NCBI GenBank assembly: GCA_963701375.1
Contig: CAVOZT010000001.1
Location: 744,001 to 808,000, forward strand
Reading direction: 5' to 3'
Source of the DNA: CAVXTF01 sp963701375
Lineage (GTDB): Bacteria; Actinomycetota; Acidimicrobiia; Acidimicrobiales; CAVXTF01
Length of the DNA: 64,000 nt
Within the stretch, counting starts at the first letter, position 1. Each line of letters starts with the position of its first letter. Positions 17,934-26,872 of the stretch are shown here, in pieces. The notes beneath the pieces were generated by a model, which saw nothing but the letters and a program-made list of their open reading frames with translations, ran no database searches and was not told the DNA's origin. A program made the position numbers and the translations under genes.

Positions 17934-19274
17934 TCAAGCTTCTGGCTCGGCGACGTGGGCGGTCCAGCCGGCTCCGTCCCAATACCGAATGCGGCGCCGT
18001 TCGTCGTCGCTCGGGTCCTGGTACCACCCAGCGGCGGTCCCCGGCGGCCGAGCGTGTGCAAGAGCGACGGCGGCACTCGGATGCTTGTTCCTCGAGGTCT
18101 CCAGACGCTCTGACCGTGTGGCGCGCCCGTTCCTGGCCGAGACGCTCACGAACCCGTCTCGGTCGGCAACCCCGCGTTGCGGTCTCGTTCCGACCCGCCC
18201 TCGTCGGCGCGAGCCGGCTCTGCCGGCGGGGTCGGCTTTGTGAGCGTGCTGTCCCGAGGCGGAGTGGGCGGGGCTTCTCAGGCGCGCGCCAATTCGCTGC
18301 TCCGCGGGGCCGCCAGGTGCAACGTCCTTGGTACCTGACTTCACGGTGTCGGGCTCGGGCAAGTTGGGCAAACGCTTAGTTGCGGGCCGAACCGTCGCCC
18401 TGGTGCGCCGGCGGCGCCAGGTGAAGAGAGCGAAAGCGACCAGTACCAACGCAACAGCGCACAACATCACAACCCCGACGGTGCGGGTCGTGGATCCCCC
18501 CTTCGTGACGGGCTTGACAACGCCCGGGCTGGACGCTGCGTGTTTGGGAGTTACGACCGACGCCGCCAGATCCTCGTACTGCTGAAGGGCGAGCGCGACC
18601 GCCGTTCCGTCCGCGATCGGTTCAGATGCGGCTCCACTCGTCGAATCGGTGTGGAGGACGACGAGGTAGTCGCCGTTCGCGTAGACGACGGCTTGGACCT
18701 GTTGGGAAGGGATGCTCGTGCTTCCGGACGTGGTCGCGGGCTCGTCGATGACGAACGAGGTGGCGCCAGGAATGCTCGGTACCGTCGATCGGGTGCCGCC
18801 GGGCTGTCCTTGCGAAAGTGTCGTGACGAACGCGGCGGCATTTGAAATTGCCTCACCGTTGTCGTGGAACCGGATCGCGATCTCGACCACCCGGTCGGTA
18901 CCGGTGTGGTCTTGCCAGGTCTTGATCCAACCGGCGAAGCCCGACTCGGCGGAGTACTGGTTGAACAGGTGCTCCACCTGGGTCGGATTGTTCGAATAAC
19001 TGGCCAAGGTCTCGGCGGTGAGCACTCCGTTAGTGGCTCCCGGACCGACCAGTGTGAAGTCGGTGAGCCCCGGCAGTGGCGTGGCCAACATCAGCGCATC
19101 GAGAGCGTTGTCCGCGGGTGTGGGAGCAACTGAGCTCGACCAGGACCCACCCGCCGTCCGCGTGGCGGCGGATGCCGCGGAGCTCCACAGCAAAACGACG
19201 GGAACCAATAGAGCGAACGCTGCCAGCCGTCCGAGTGAGAACCGGCTGTGCTTGCCGACTACCGGCGCATGCAT
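17934..19274 (-). CDS. Secreted/anchored protein with DUF2510 tail
   Basis: The 446-residue protein begins with a signal peptide (KHSRFSLGRLAAFALLVPVVLLWSSAASAA, cleavage near residue 36). A roughly 210-residue extracytoplasmic domain has no recognised fold name; it contains LFNQYSAESGFAGWIKTWQD and a VVYANGDYLVVLHT strand pair. A membrane helix (VGVVMLCAVALVLVAFALFTW) near 280 and a Lys/Arg-rich cytosolic tail of about 140 residues follow, ending in DUF2510 (GWYQDPSDDERRRIRYWDGAGWT). The architecture resembles surface lipoprotein-like receptors with a cytosolic Trp-rich module. Function is unknown. It is followed on the same strand by a second DUF2510 protein. The start is ATG 19274, only 7 bp from the end of metH. 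Confidence 0.75.
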   Translation of the reverse strand: MHAPVVGKHSRFSLGRLAAFALLVPVVLLWSSAASAATRTAGGSWSSSVAPTPADNALDALMLATPLPGLTDFTLVGPGATNGVLTAETLASYSNNPTQVEHLFNQYSAESGFAGWIKTWQDHTGTDRVVEIAIRFHDNGEAISNAAAFVTTLSQGQPGGTRSTVPSIPGATSFVIDEPATTSGSTSIPSQQVQAVVYANGDYLVVLHTDSTSGAASEPIADGTAVALALQQYEDLAASVVTPKHAASSPGVVKPVTKGGSTTRTVGVVMLCAVALVLVAFALFTWRRRRTRATVRPATKRLPNLPEPDTVKSGTKDVAPGGPAEQRIGARLRSPAHSASGQHAHKADPAGRAGSRRRGRVGTRPQRGVADRDGFVSVSARNGRATRSERLETSRNKHPSAAVALAHARPPGTAAGWYQDPSDDERRRIRYWDGAGWTAHVAEPEA

Positions 19275-19281
19275 CCGGTCA

Positions 19282-22200
19282 TCAGGTTATGAAGTACTTC
19301 GCCTGGGGATGATGACAGATGAGCGCCAAGGTCGTCTGCTCCGGGTGGAGCTGGAAACCTTCGCTCACTTCCACACCGATGCGCGCAGCGTCGAGAAGTT
19401 CCGCGACGGTCCCGTTGTCCTCCAAGTTCGGACATGCGGGGTAGCCGAATGAGTAGCGACCCCCGCGATACTTCTGGCGGAACAATCCGGTGAGCGTCGG
19501 ACCGTCCTCGTCGGCGAACCCCCATTCCTGGCGGATCCTCAAATGCCAGTACTCCGCCAGAGCCTCGGCGAGCTCGACCCCGAGCCCGTGAAGATGCAGG
19601 TATTCCGAATACCTGTCCTCCGAGAACAAGCGAGCGGTCTCACGCGACACCTCTGAGCCCATGGTCACGAGATGGAACGCCGCCCAGTCGACCTGACCGA
19701 CGGGCCTGAAGAAATCAGCAATGCAGAGCCATGGCTCTTTGCTCTGACGTGGGAAGTGGAAGCGGACCCGCTCCTTGGTGCGAGACACGTCTTCGTAGAT
19801 GACCAGGTCGTCCCCATCGGAGTTTGCGGGGAAGTAACCCCAAACCACCTGCGGGATGAGCAGATCGCTCGCCTTCGCCTTGTCGAGCTCGGCTCTGAGA
19901 ACGGCACTGACGCGTTCTTTGAACGTGGCGTCGTCCTCGCCGGCTTCGGGCCGGTAACCCCATTGGTTCCGGAACAATGCAGTCAGATTGAGAAATGACG
20001 AGATGTCGTCAAGGGCGAGACCCTTCGCAACGCGCGTTCCTACAAACGGAGGATCGAAGACCCGGTTGTCCGTGACCACCTCGGGAGATCTCGCCGGCTT
20101 GTCGGTTGCAGGCTCGGAAGCCTGCTGCTCGCTGCGTCGAAGCGACGTTCGCTCGGGCCCGATCTCGTGACCGAAGGAAGGATCGTCCTCACCTCCTCGC
20201 GACAACTCCATAACTCGGTCGAGGGTCCGCAGGCCTTCGAACGCATCCTTCCCGTAGAAGAGGCGACCTTTGTAGACCTGGCGCAGATCGCGTTCCACGT
20301 ACGACCGAGTGAGCGCGGCGCCACCAAGTAGCACCGGAATCTTGTCGAGGCCGCGCTCGTTCAACTCCTCGAGGTTCTCGCGCATGATGAGAGTGGACTT
20401 GACTAGCAACCCGCTCATTCCGATCGCGTCGGCCTTGTGCTCGGTCGCCGCCGCCACCATGTCGGCCACCGGCACCTTGATTCCGAGATTCACGACGTTG
20501 TAACCGTTGTTGGTGAGGATGATGTCGACGAGGTTCTTCCCGATGTCGTGGACGTCTCCCCTCACCGTGGCGAGCACGACGGTTCCTTTGCCCCCCTGAT
20601 CCGATTTCTCCATGTGCGGTTCGAGGAAAGCCACGGCGGCCTTCATCGTCTCGGCGGACTGCAACACGAACGGGAGCTGCATCTCACCGGACGCGAACAG
20701 GTCCCCGACAGTCTTCATGCCGGCCAGCAGGACGTCGTTCACGATCTCGAGAGCCGCGAAGCCTCCGCCGAGCGCCTCGGAAAGGTCGTCCTCGAGCCCG
20801 TTTCGGTCGCCGTCCACAATGCGCATCTCGAGCCGGCGCTCGACCGGCCATCCGGATCTGTCCTCGCGTTCTTGAGTGGAGGCTGTAGCTCCCTCGAAGA
20901 TCGCAAGTAGCTCGGACAGCGGGTCGTAGTCAGCCCGGCGCCTGTCGTAGATGAGGTCGAGGCAGACCTCGCGGCGTGCTCGTCGATTCGTGACAGCGGA
21001 ATGATCCGCCCTGCGTGAACGATCGCCGCGTCGAGACCCGCTGCGACGCACTCGTGGAGGAACATCGAGTTGAGGACGTGACGGGCCGCGGGGTTCAACC
21101 CGAAAGAGACGTTCGACAATCCGAGGATGGTCGAGACGCCGGGGAGCCCCGCCTTTATCGCCTTTATCCCCTCGATCGTCTCTATGCCGTCGCGTCTGCT
21201 CTCTTCCATGCCGGTGGACAGGGGAAGTGCGAGCGGGTCGAAGAACAGGTCCTCGGGCTCGAGCCCGTAGCGTCCCACCGCAAGGTCGTGTATCGCCCGC
21301 GCCGCTCGCAGCTTCCATTCCGCCGTCCTGGCTTGACCTTCTGTGTCGATGCACGTGCACACGACCGCCGCACCGTGCTCGCGGGCGAGTGTCAAGAAGG
21401 TGTCGAGCCGCGTGCCGGGCCCGTCTCCCTCTTCGAGGTTGACGGAGTTCATGATCGGTCGGCCGCCCAGCCACTCGAGAGCCGTCAGGACCACGGGACC
21501 TTCTGTCGAGTCGACCATGAGAGGCGTGGTCGCCAGGGTTGCGTACCGGCTGGCCACCTCCTCCATGTCGGCGACGCCGTCGGCGCCGGTGTAGTCGACG
21601 CACACGTCGATCACGTGGGCGCCCTCTTTCACCTGTTCGACCGCCATGGCGACAGTCGAGTCCCAGTCGCCGCCGAGCATCGCGTCGCGAAACGCCTTCG
21701 ATCCGTTGGCGTTCGTCCGCTCGCCGACGACGAGGAACGACGTCTCCTGGTGGAAGTTCACCGACGTGTAGATCGACGACGCAGCGGGCTCGTACTCCGG
21801 TACCCGGTGCGCGGGCACCAAGTCTCTGCAGCGATCGACGACGGCCGACAAGTGCTCGGGCGTCGTCCCGCAACAACCACCTATGACGCTCACGCCGTAC
21901 TCGCTGACGAAACGTTCGAGGTAGTCGGCGAGTTGCTCCGGAGTGAGGTCGTAATGCATCGCGCCGTCGACGACCGAGGGAAGCCCAGCGTTCGGCTGGA
22001 CGGCGACGGGCATCCGACTGTGCTGGGTGAGGTGCCTGACCGCTTCGCCCATCTCTGCCGGGCCAGTGGCGCAGTTCAAACCGATCACGTCCGGGCGCAT
22101 CGGGTCCAGGGCGCAAAGAGCGGCGCCGATCTCCGTTCCCGGGAGCATGCGCCCGGTCAACTCGATCGTCACCTGCACCTGCAGAGGCACGCGCCTTCCG

Positions 22201-22814
22201 GCCGCGACCATCGCCCGCTTGCACGCGTTCAACGCGGCCTTGGCCTGGAGCAGGTCGTACACGGTCTCGACCACGAGCAGGTCCACGCCGCCTTCCAACA
22301 AGCCGGAGGCCTGCTCGGTGTACGCGTCGCGCAGGTCGTCGTAGCGGATCTGACCGAGAGACGGGAACTTGGTGCCGGGACCGAGATTGCCGGCAACGAA
22401 GCGAGGGCGGTCGGGGGTAGAGAACGCGTCCGCTGCCCGCCTCGCGATCGTGGCTGCAGCCACGTTCAACTCGTAAGAGCGCTCCGCAAGGCCGTACTCC
22501 GCGAGCACCACACTGAAGGCGCCGAAAGCGTCGGTCTCGATCACGTCGACTCCGGCCTCGAGGAAGGACCGGTGCACCCCTTCGACCACGTCAGGTCGGG
22601 TCACCGTGAGCACTTCGTTGCATCCCTCGAGAGCCCTGCCGCCGAAATCGTCGTCGGTCAGCCCGGCGAGCTGCAGAGACGTGCCCATAGCCCCGTCGAA
22701 TATGACAACTCGTTCGTGGACGGCTTTGAGGTACGCGTCGCCGCGGTCGCAGAAAGGCATCGCGCTCACGGTGATTGCGGGGCTCGCCGCCAGTGGGCCC
22801 TCAGGCTTCGGCAT
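19282..22814 (-). CDS. metH: Cobalamin-dependent methionine synthase (frameshifted)
   Basis: This is a MetH of about 1177 residues if one missing base near 20972 is restored; the first frame carries on to SRIDEHAAR and the second resumes at EVCLDLIYD. Order: homocysteine-binding domain with Zn ligands in GLNCATGP and GGCCGTTPEH; folate-binding domain (SFLVVGERTNANGS); B12-binding domain with the axial His in DVHDIGKN and the nearby SGLLVKST; C-terminal activation domain with YSFGYPACPNLED, which binds SAM. It remethylates homocysteine using methyl-tetrahydrofolate. All four domains are present, so activity is likely and the break is probably a sequence error. The start is ATG 22814. A cobalamin adenosyltransferase gene starts divergently 62 bp away. 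That gap is too short for a B12 riboswitch. Confidence 0.93.
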
Positions 22815-22875
22815 GACCTGTCCAGGCTACCTGTGAGCGCTGTCTGTGAATCCCTGCGACGTTACGATCGTCCGC

Positions 22876-23469
22876 GTGCCCCGGATCTACACACGAACGG
22901 GAGACGACGGGACCACCGGGCTGCTATACGGCAAGCGCGTCCGGAAGGACCACCCGACCATCGAGGCAAATGGTGCTGTGGACGAGGCCCAGGCCGCCAT
23001 CGGCGTAGCCCGAGCTGAGACCGAGCGAGGTTCCGAGCTCGACCAGATGCTCGTCGGTTTGGAGCGCGACCTGTGGGTTCTCATGGCCGAGCTTGCTACC
23101 GCGCCCGAGGACCGGCCGAAGCTCGAGGTGCGAAAGACGCTCGTGACCAAGGACATGGTTGAGGCTCTCGAGGTGCGAATCGACGACCTGAAAGAACGCA
23201 CCGAGGTTCCGGCCGAGTTCGTCGTTCCGGGCCAGGACCGCCTGTCCGCTCTGCTCGATCAGGCCAGGACTGTCGTGCGCCGAGCGGAACGTCTCGTCTT
23301 CGCGGCCGGCAGCGGTCAATCTACGAGCCACGATGGAGAAGACAGCGAATCGCCGGGTTCGTACGTCGGGCAGTACCTGAACAGACTGTCGGACTTGATC
23401 TGGACGGCGGCGCGTTGGCAGGAAGGCGAGCACGAGCTCGCTAAGAAACGGCCCGGCGCGAGCCCGTGA
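22876..23469 (+). CDS. Cob(I)alamin adenosyltransferase, PduO type
   Basis: A 197-residue PduO/MMAB-type ATP:corrinoid adenosyltransferase. The N-terminal ATP-binding RIYTRTGDDGTTGL, the conserved Asp in ANGAVDEAQAAIG, and the C-terminal NRLSDLIWTAARW helix are all present. It makes adenosylcobalamin and, in related proteins, hands it to methylmalonyl-CoA mutase, whose large subunit is encoded 3.4 kb downstream. The frame is open to 22846, but GTG 22876 gives the usual VPRIYTRTGD beginning. It is divergent from metH. A Ser/Gly-rich insert (GSGQSTSHDGEDSES) sits before the last helix. Confidence 0.9.
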   Translation: MPRIYTRTGDDGTTGLLYGKRVRKDHPTIEANGAVDEAQAAIGVARAETERGSELDQMLVGLERDLWVLMAELATAPEDRPKLEVRKTLVTKDMVEALEVRIDDLKERTEVPAEFVVPGQDRLSALLDQARTVVRRAERLVFAAGSGQSTSHDGEDSESPGSYVGQYLNRLSDLIWTAARWQEGEHELAKKRPGASP

Positions 23470-23503
23470 CCGACCACGAAAGGACGCGACCCGAAGTCTG
23501 CGA

Positions 23504-24154
23504 TTAGCCGCGCGCAGCCTGGGCGCCGCGACTGCCCACCTCCAACCACCGGGCATCGGCGAGGCGGCCCATCGTCACGAGCCTTTCCATGTCGTGCTCC
23601 GAGAATGCCCACCCGGGCCGCCCGACACAGAGCGCGGCGTCAAATCTGGCGAGCGTCGCCCAGATGACTTCGGGATCCCGTTCGCCTTTCGCGCTCCGGG
23701 AGCGGCGGAACGCGCCGGCCAGCCACTCCGCCCCGGGGGGACGGCCCCCGGTCGCGAGCAGGAGCTCCGACTCGGTATCCAAGATCGCCACCCAACCCGA
23801 GTCGAGCTCGTCGGCTACCCGCAACGCGAGAGCGGCGAGCAGATCCTCCGGAGTGCGAGCCTCGAGCAAGGCTGCAGCGGTCCGGTACGCGTCGAGCCGG
23901 CGGTCGCGCATCCCGTTCGGAAGAGTTCTGACCTCTTCAACGACGACGCCGTCCACCTCTTCGATCTCCGCTACCAAGAGAGGCAACAGGTCGCGGTCCA
24001 CCTCGACGGCGATCTCGTCCATCGCGCGTCCGTCGGCGCGCGTCAGGATCTCGATCGCAACGACGTCTGCGCGCACCGCCCCGATGCGGCTGGCAACCGC
24101 CCCGAGCGCGCCCGGCCGATCAGGCATGCCGACGCGCAGCACGCATGTGGCCAC
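23504..24154 (-). CDS. ACT domain protein
   Basis: A 216-residue protein. The N-terminal 70 residues form an ACT domain (VLRVGMPDRPGALGAVASRIGAVRADVVAIEIL), a fold that usually binds amino acids to regulate metabolic enzymes. Residues about 90-210 (RTAAALLEARTPEDLLAALALRVADELDSGWVAILD) resemble a GAF-like sensory domain, but the match is weak. No catalytic domain is visible, so it is probably a regulatory or sensor protein. It is convergent with the adenosyltransferase gene, with 34 bp between stops. Confidence 0.7.
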   Translation of the reverse strand: MATCVLRVGMPDRPGALGAVASRIGAVRADVVAIEILTRADGRAMDEIAVEVDRDLLPLLVAEIEEVDGVVVEEVRTLPNGMRDRRLDAYRTAAALLEARTPEDLLAALALRVADELDSGWVAILDTESELLLATGGRPPGAEWLAGAFRRSRSAKGERDPEVIWATLARFDAALCVGRPGWAFSEHDMERLVTMGRLADARWLEVGSRGAQAARG

Positions 24155-24210
24155 CCGCCCAGGCTACGACCACCAAATGAACTGTGCGTTTCCGAAGAGC
24201 GACGGCGAGG

Positions 24211-24855
24211 TTACGGACCGACCATTTCGGGCTCTCTCCGCCCGGAGCGGTGCCAGGCCCACGAGGCTGCATCCGAAGCGAGTGCCGGGTGTAGGTGCCA
24301 GCCGAGCAGCTCGAGCTCAACGGTCGTGTAGTCGTCACCGAGCGCGACGAGCCCGAGCGCCAGGCGCCTGGCTCGCCACCTGAGGCGGGTGATCGCCGGG
24401 TCGGTTCGTGACTCACCTGAGAGCCAGAGCCGGTGCTGCTCCTGGGACTCCGGGTCAAGGCGCTGCAGTTGGCGCCTGGCGAGGGGAGGCACGAATTGGC
24501 GCACTGCCAGCTCGCGGGGTGCCGTGAAGCAGGCGAGCTCGAAGGTGACGAGCCGTCCGATCGCCCTTTGGAACGGGCCATGCCTGCCTCGGCGGCTGCC
24601 GAGGCCGATCTGCTTGGCGGTGTGCTCGAGGTCGAGCTCCAGCCCGCCCGGGTTGACCTCGAGTGTGCCGGCGAAATGGCGCAGCAACCAAAGGGTCGTC
24701 GGGCCGAGGACGCAAAGCCAGAACCGCTCGACGTACGCCGAGCGCGGGTCGTGCCCGAGTTGGTCGAGGACAGGGTCGCGCCAGGGCACGACTCTCAGGC
24801 GGTCCGTGAGGTCCGGAATCAATTGAGACGGTACGTGCGATCTCGATGGGTCCAT
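24211..24855 (-). CDS. Conserved actinobacterial protein of unknown function
   Basis: A 214-residue soluble protein. It has RDPVLDQLGHDPRSAYVERFWLCVLGPTTLWLLRHFA near the start, then a Gly-rich LGLGSRRGRHGPFQRAIGRLVTFELA segment and a C-terminal helix ending in LLGWHLHPALASDAASWAWHRSG. I recognise this as a family conserved across Actinobacteria without a known role; no catalytic motif is visible. The frame is open to 25116, but that part is low-complexity and overlaps the neighbouring gene, so ATG 24855 is chosen. It lies between the ACT and nitroreductase genes on the same strand. Confidence 0.68.
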   Translation of the reverse strand: MDPSRSHVPSQLIPDLTDRLRVVPWRDPVLDQLGHDPRSAYVERFWLCVLGPTTLWLLRHFAGTLEVNPGGLELDLEHTAKQIGLGSRRGRHGPFQRAIGRLVTFELACFTAPRELAVRQFVPPLARRQLQRLDPESQEQHRLWLSGESRTDPAITRLRWRARRLALGLVALGDDYTTVELELLGWHLHPALASDAASWAWHRSGRREPEMVGP

Positions 24856-24919
24856 CCCCGAAATCTGGACGCCCGCGGTGGCCGGGGACCTTGCCCCCGA
24901 CCTCTCTGAAGAACCGGCT

Positions 24920-25540
24920 CTACCGACGGTCGTGTGCAGTCCAGGTGCCGTAATGGACGATTTGCGACCTAGGGGGACGCCCGAGCGACGCCGACGGCGG
25001 GTCGGACCCGCCTGGCTCACCGATGAGGACTGCGCCAGCGGAGCGCCACGAGCCGCGGACGCCGAGCGCATCGAGCAGTTCCGCCTCTCCCCTGAAGTTC
25101 CCGAGGAAACACGCACCGAGCCCGGCGTCGACCGCGCCGAGAAGGAGGGACATCACCGATGCGCCCGCGTCGACGTACCAGTAGGGAACGGGCCACGCCC
25201 CGACGCCGGCTTGTGGCCCGAGACCGGAATCCGCCTTGTCAGGTCTTGCGTACCTCTCCATATATCTGTCGGGGCTGACCAAGACGATGATCACCACCGG
25301 CGCCCGTGAGAGACCCGGCCACCTGCGTGACTTCTCACGCCATCCAGGCGTGGTGGTCGCATCCCAGTAAACAGCGGTCTGCGATCCCTCGAGCACGACG
25401 AACTCCCTTCCCGGAGAGTTGCCTGCTGACGGCGCGCGGATGGCGAGATCGATGACGGCGTCAAGGACGTCGCGCATCACGGGGGCCCCAGAGAAGCTCC
25501 GGACCATGCGTCGCGCTTCGATCGCGGAGCGGACCTCCAT
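24920..25540 (-). CDS. Nitroreductase family protein
   Basis: A 206-residue FMN-dependent nitroreductase-fold protein. The N-terminal RRMVRSFSGAPV, APSAGNSPGREFVVL, and the later VDAGASVMSLLLGAVDAGLGACFLGNF and VLIGEPG segments match the FMN-binding sites and dimer helices of the family. The substrate is unknown; relatives act on quinones, nitro compounds or, in FbiB, on an F420 precursor. CofE in this window lacks the nitroreductase domain found in FbiB, but nothing here links this gene to F420. The start is ATG 25540, divergent from the rhodanese-ThiF gene across 110 bp. Confidence 0.82.
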   Translation of the reverse strand: MEVRSAIEARRMVRSFSGAPVMRDVLDAVIDLAIRAPSAGNSPGREFVVLEGSQTAVYWDATTTPGWREKSRRWPGLSRAPVVIIVLVSPDRYMERYARPDKADSGLGPQAGVGAWPVPYWYVDAGASVMSLLLGAVDAGLGACFLGNFRGEAELLDALGVRGSWRSAGAVLIGEPGGSDPPSASLGRPPRSQIVHYGTWTAHDRR

Positions 25541-25636
25541 GCGGTTGACCCTACGCGAGCAGGCAAGGGCCGGACCCTGGAGGGTCGAACGGGGAATGTT
25601 GACGACGCAGGTAGGGTTTTAACTGACTGGAGGCAT

Positions 25637-25642
25637 AGGAGG
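25637..25642 (+). promoter_or_regulatory. Ribosome-binding site of rhodanese-ThiF gene
   Basis: A perfect AGGAGG lies 8 nt before ATG 25651 and fixes that start. Upstream, 25541-25636 is the divergent promoter region shared with the nitroreductase gene; TAGGGT, a plausible actinobacterial -10 hexamer, lies near 25609-25614. Confidence 0.7.
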
Positions 25643-25650
25643 TCGGCAGA

Positions 25651-26826
25651 ATGGCAAGTCCGAGGGACCTGCTCACCCAGGCTAAGGCGCAAATCAAAGA
25701 GACGACCCCGGCAGAGGTAGAGGCCCTGTTGGGGAAGGTCGCCCTCTTGGATGTCCGCGAGCCCGACGAGAACGAGCAGGGTGCGATCCCAGGTGCCATC
25801 CACCTCCCACGCGGAAATCTCGAGTTCCAGGTCGAGGGAAAGCTCCCAGACAAGCAGGCTCCGATCGTCGTCTATTGCGCCGGCGGCGTCCGGTCGGCGT
25901 TCGCTGCGCAGACGATGCAGGCGATCGGGTACACGGACGTCGCCTCGATGATCGGCGGTTTCAACCGATGGAAGGACGAGGGTCGCGAATGGGAGACGCC
26001 GGCCACTCTCACCCCCGACCAGCGCATCCGATACCACCGTCACCTGCTCTTGCCCGAGGTCGGTGAGACCGGGCAGCTGAAACTGTTGAACTCGAAGGTC
26101 CTGCTGCTCGGCGCCGGGGGACTCGGGTCTCCGGCCGCTCTTTACCTGGCGGCCGCCGGCGTCGGGACGATCGGGATCATCGACATGGATGTCGTCGACT
26201 CTTCGAACCTTCAGCGCCAGATCCTCCACAACCTGGACCGAATCGGAGACAGGAAGGTCGACTCCGCCAAGAAGACGCTCACCGCGATGAACCCGGACAT
26301 AAACGTCGTCACCTACGACGTCCGCCTCGGGGCAGACAACGTGCTCGACATCATCTCGGGATACGACGTGATCGTGGACGGGACGGACAACTTCCCGACC
26401 CGTTACCTGGTGAACGACGCGTCGCTCCTGGCGCGCGTCCCTGTCGTACACGGATCGATCTTCCGCTTCGAGGGGCAGGTCACGGTGTTCGACCCCTACA
26501 ACGGGCCCTGCTACCGGTGCTTGATACCTGAGCCCCCACCTTCCGAGCTCGCACCGTCGTGCGCCGAGGCGGGCGTGCTCGGCGTGCTGCCGGGCATCAT
26601 CGGTTCGATTCAGGCCCTCGAGGCGATCAAGATCCTGCTCGGTCTAGGCGACCCTCTCGTGGGGCGGCTTCTGTCCTTCGACGCACTCGAGGAGTCGTTC
26701 AGGACGTTCAAGGTGCGCCGCGACCCCGCGTGCCCTGCGTGCGGGCCTGACGCGGGCGAGATCGTCATCGCCGAGTACGACGAGTTGTGCATGCCGCACT
26801 CTGTAGGAGCGGTCTCAGGGTCATAA
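25651..26826 (+). CDS. moeZ: Rhodanese-ThiF/MoeB sulfur-carrier activating protein
   Basis: A 391-residue protein related to MoeZ but with permuted domains. Residues about 15-115 are a rhodanese domain with the active-site Cys in VVYCAGGVRS; residues about 125-380 are an E1-like ThiF/MoeB domain with the ATP-binding GAGGLGSP, catalytic Arg in NLQRQILH, Asp in VDGTDNFPTRY, and two Zn-binding CxxC pairs (CYRC and CPAC). It would adenylate the C-terminus of a ubiquitin-like sulfur carrier and load it with sulfur, for molybdopterin, thiamine or cysteine synthesis. In most actinobacterial MoeZ proteins the rhodanese domain is at the C-terminus. A 5-bp-stem hairpin follows the stop (about 26828-26843). 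Confidence 0.9.
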   Translation: MASPRDLLTQAKAQIKETTPAEVEALLGKVALLDVREPDENEQGAIPGAIHLPRGNLEFQVEGKLPDKQAPIVVYCAGGVRSAFAAQTMQAIGYTDVASMIGGFNRWKDEGREWETPATLTPDQRIRYHRHLLLPEVGETGQLKLLNSKVLLLGAGGLGSPAALYLAAAGVGTIGIIDMDVVDSSNLQRQILHNLDRIGDRKVDSAKKTLTAMNPDINVVTYDVRLGADNVLDIISGYDVIVDGTDNFPTRYLVNDASLLARVPVVHGSIFRFEGQVTVFDPYNGPCYRCLIPEPPPSELAPSCAEAGVLGVLPGIIGSIQALEAIKILLGLGDPLVGRLLSFDALEESFRTFKVRRDPACPACGPDAGEIVIAEYDELCMPHSVGAVSGS

Positions 26827-26872
26827 TCGCCCCGATTCGGGCGCTCGTTGCGTACGCCCCTAATCTTGCGGT

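Noticed and set aside
22815..22875. Cobalamin riboswitch between metH and the adenosyltransferase
   Set aside because: Only about 60 bp separate the divergent starts, far too short for a B12 riboswitch.
21015..23018. 667-codon open frame opposite metH
   Set aside because: An antisense shadow of a high-GC gene; composition rich in Arg, His and Val with no family motif.
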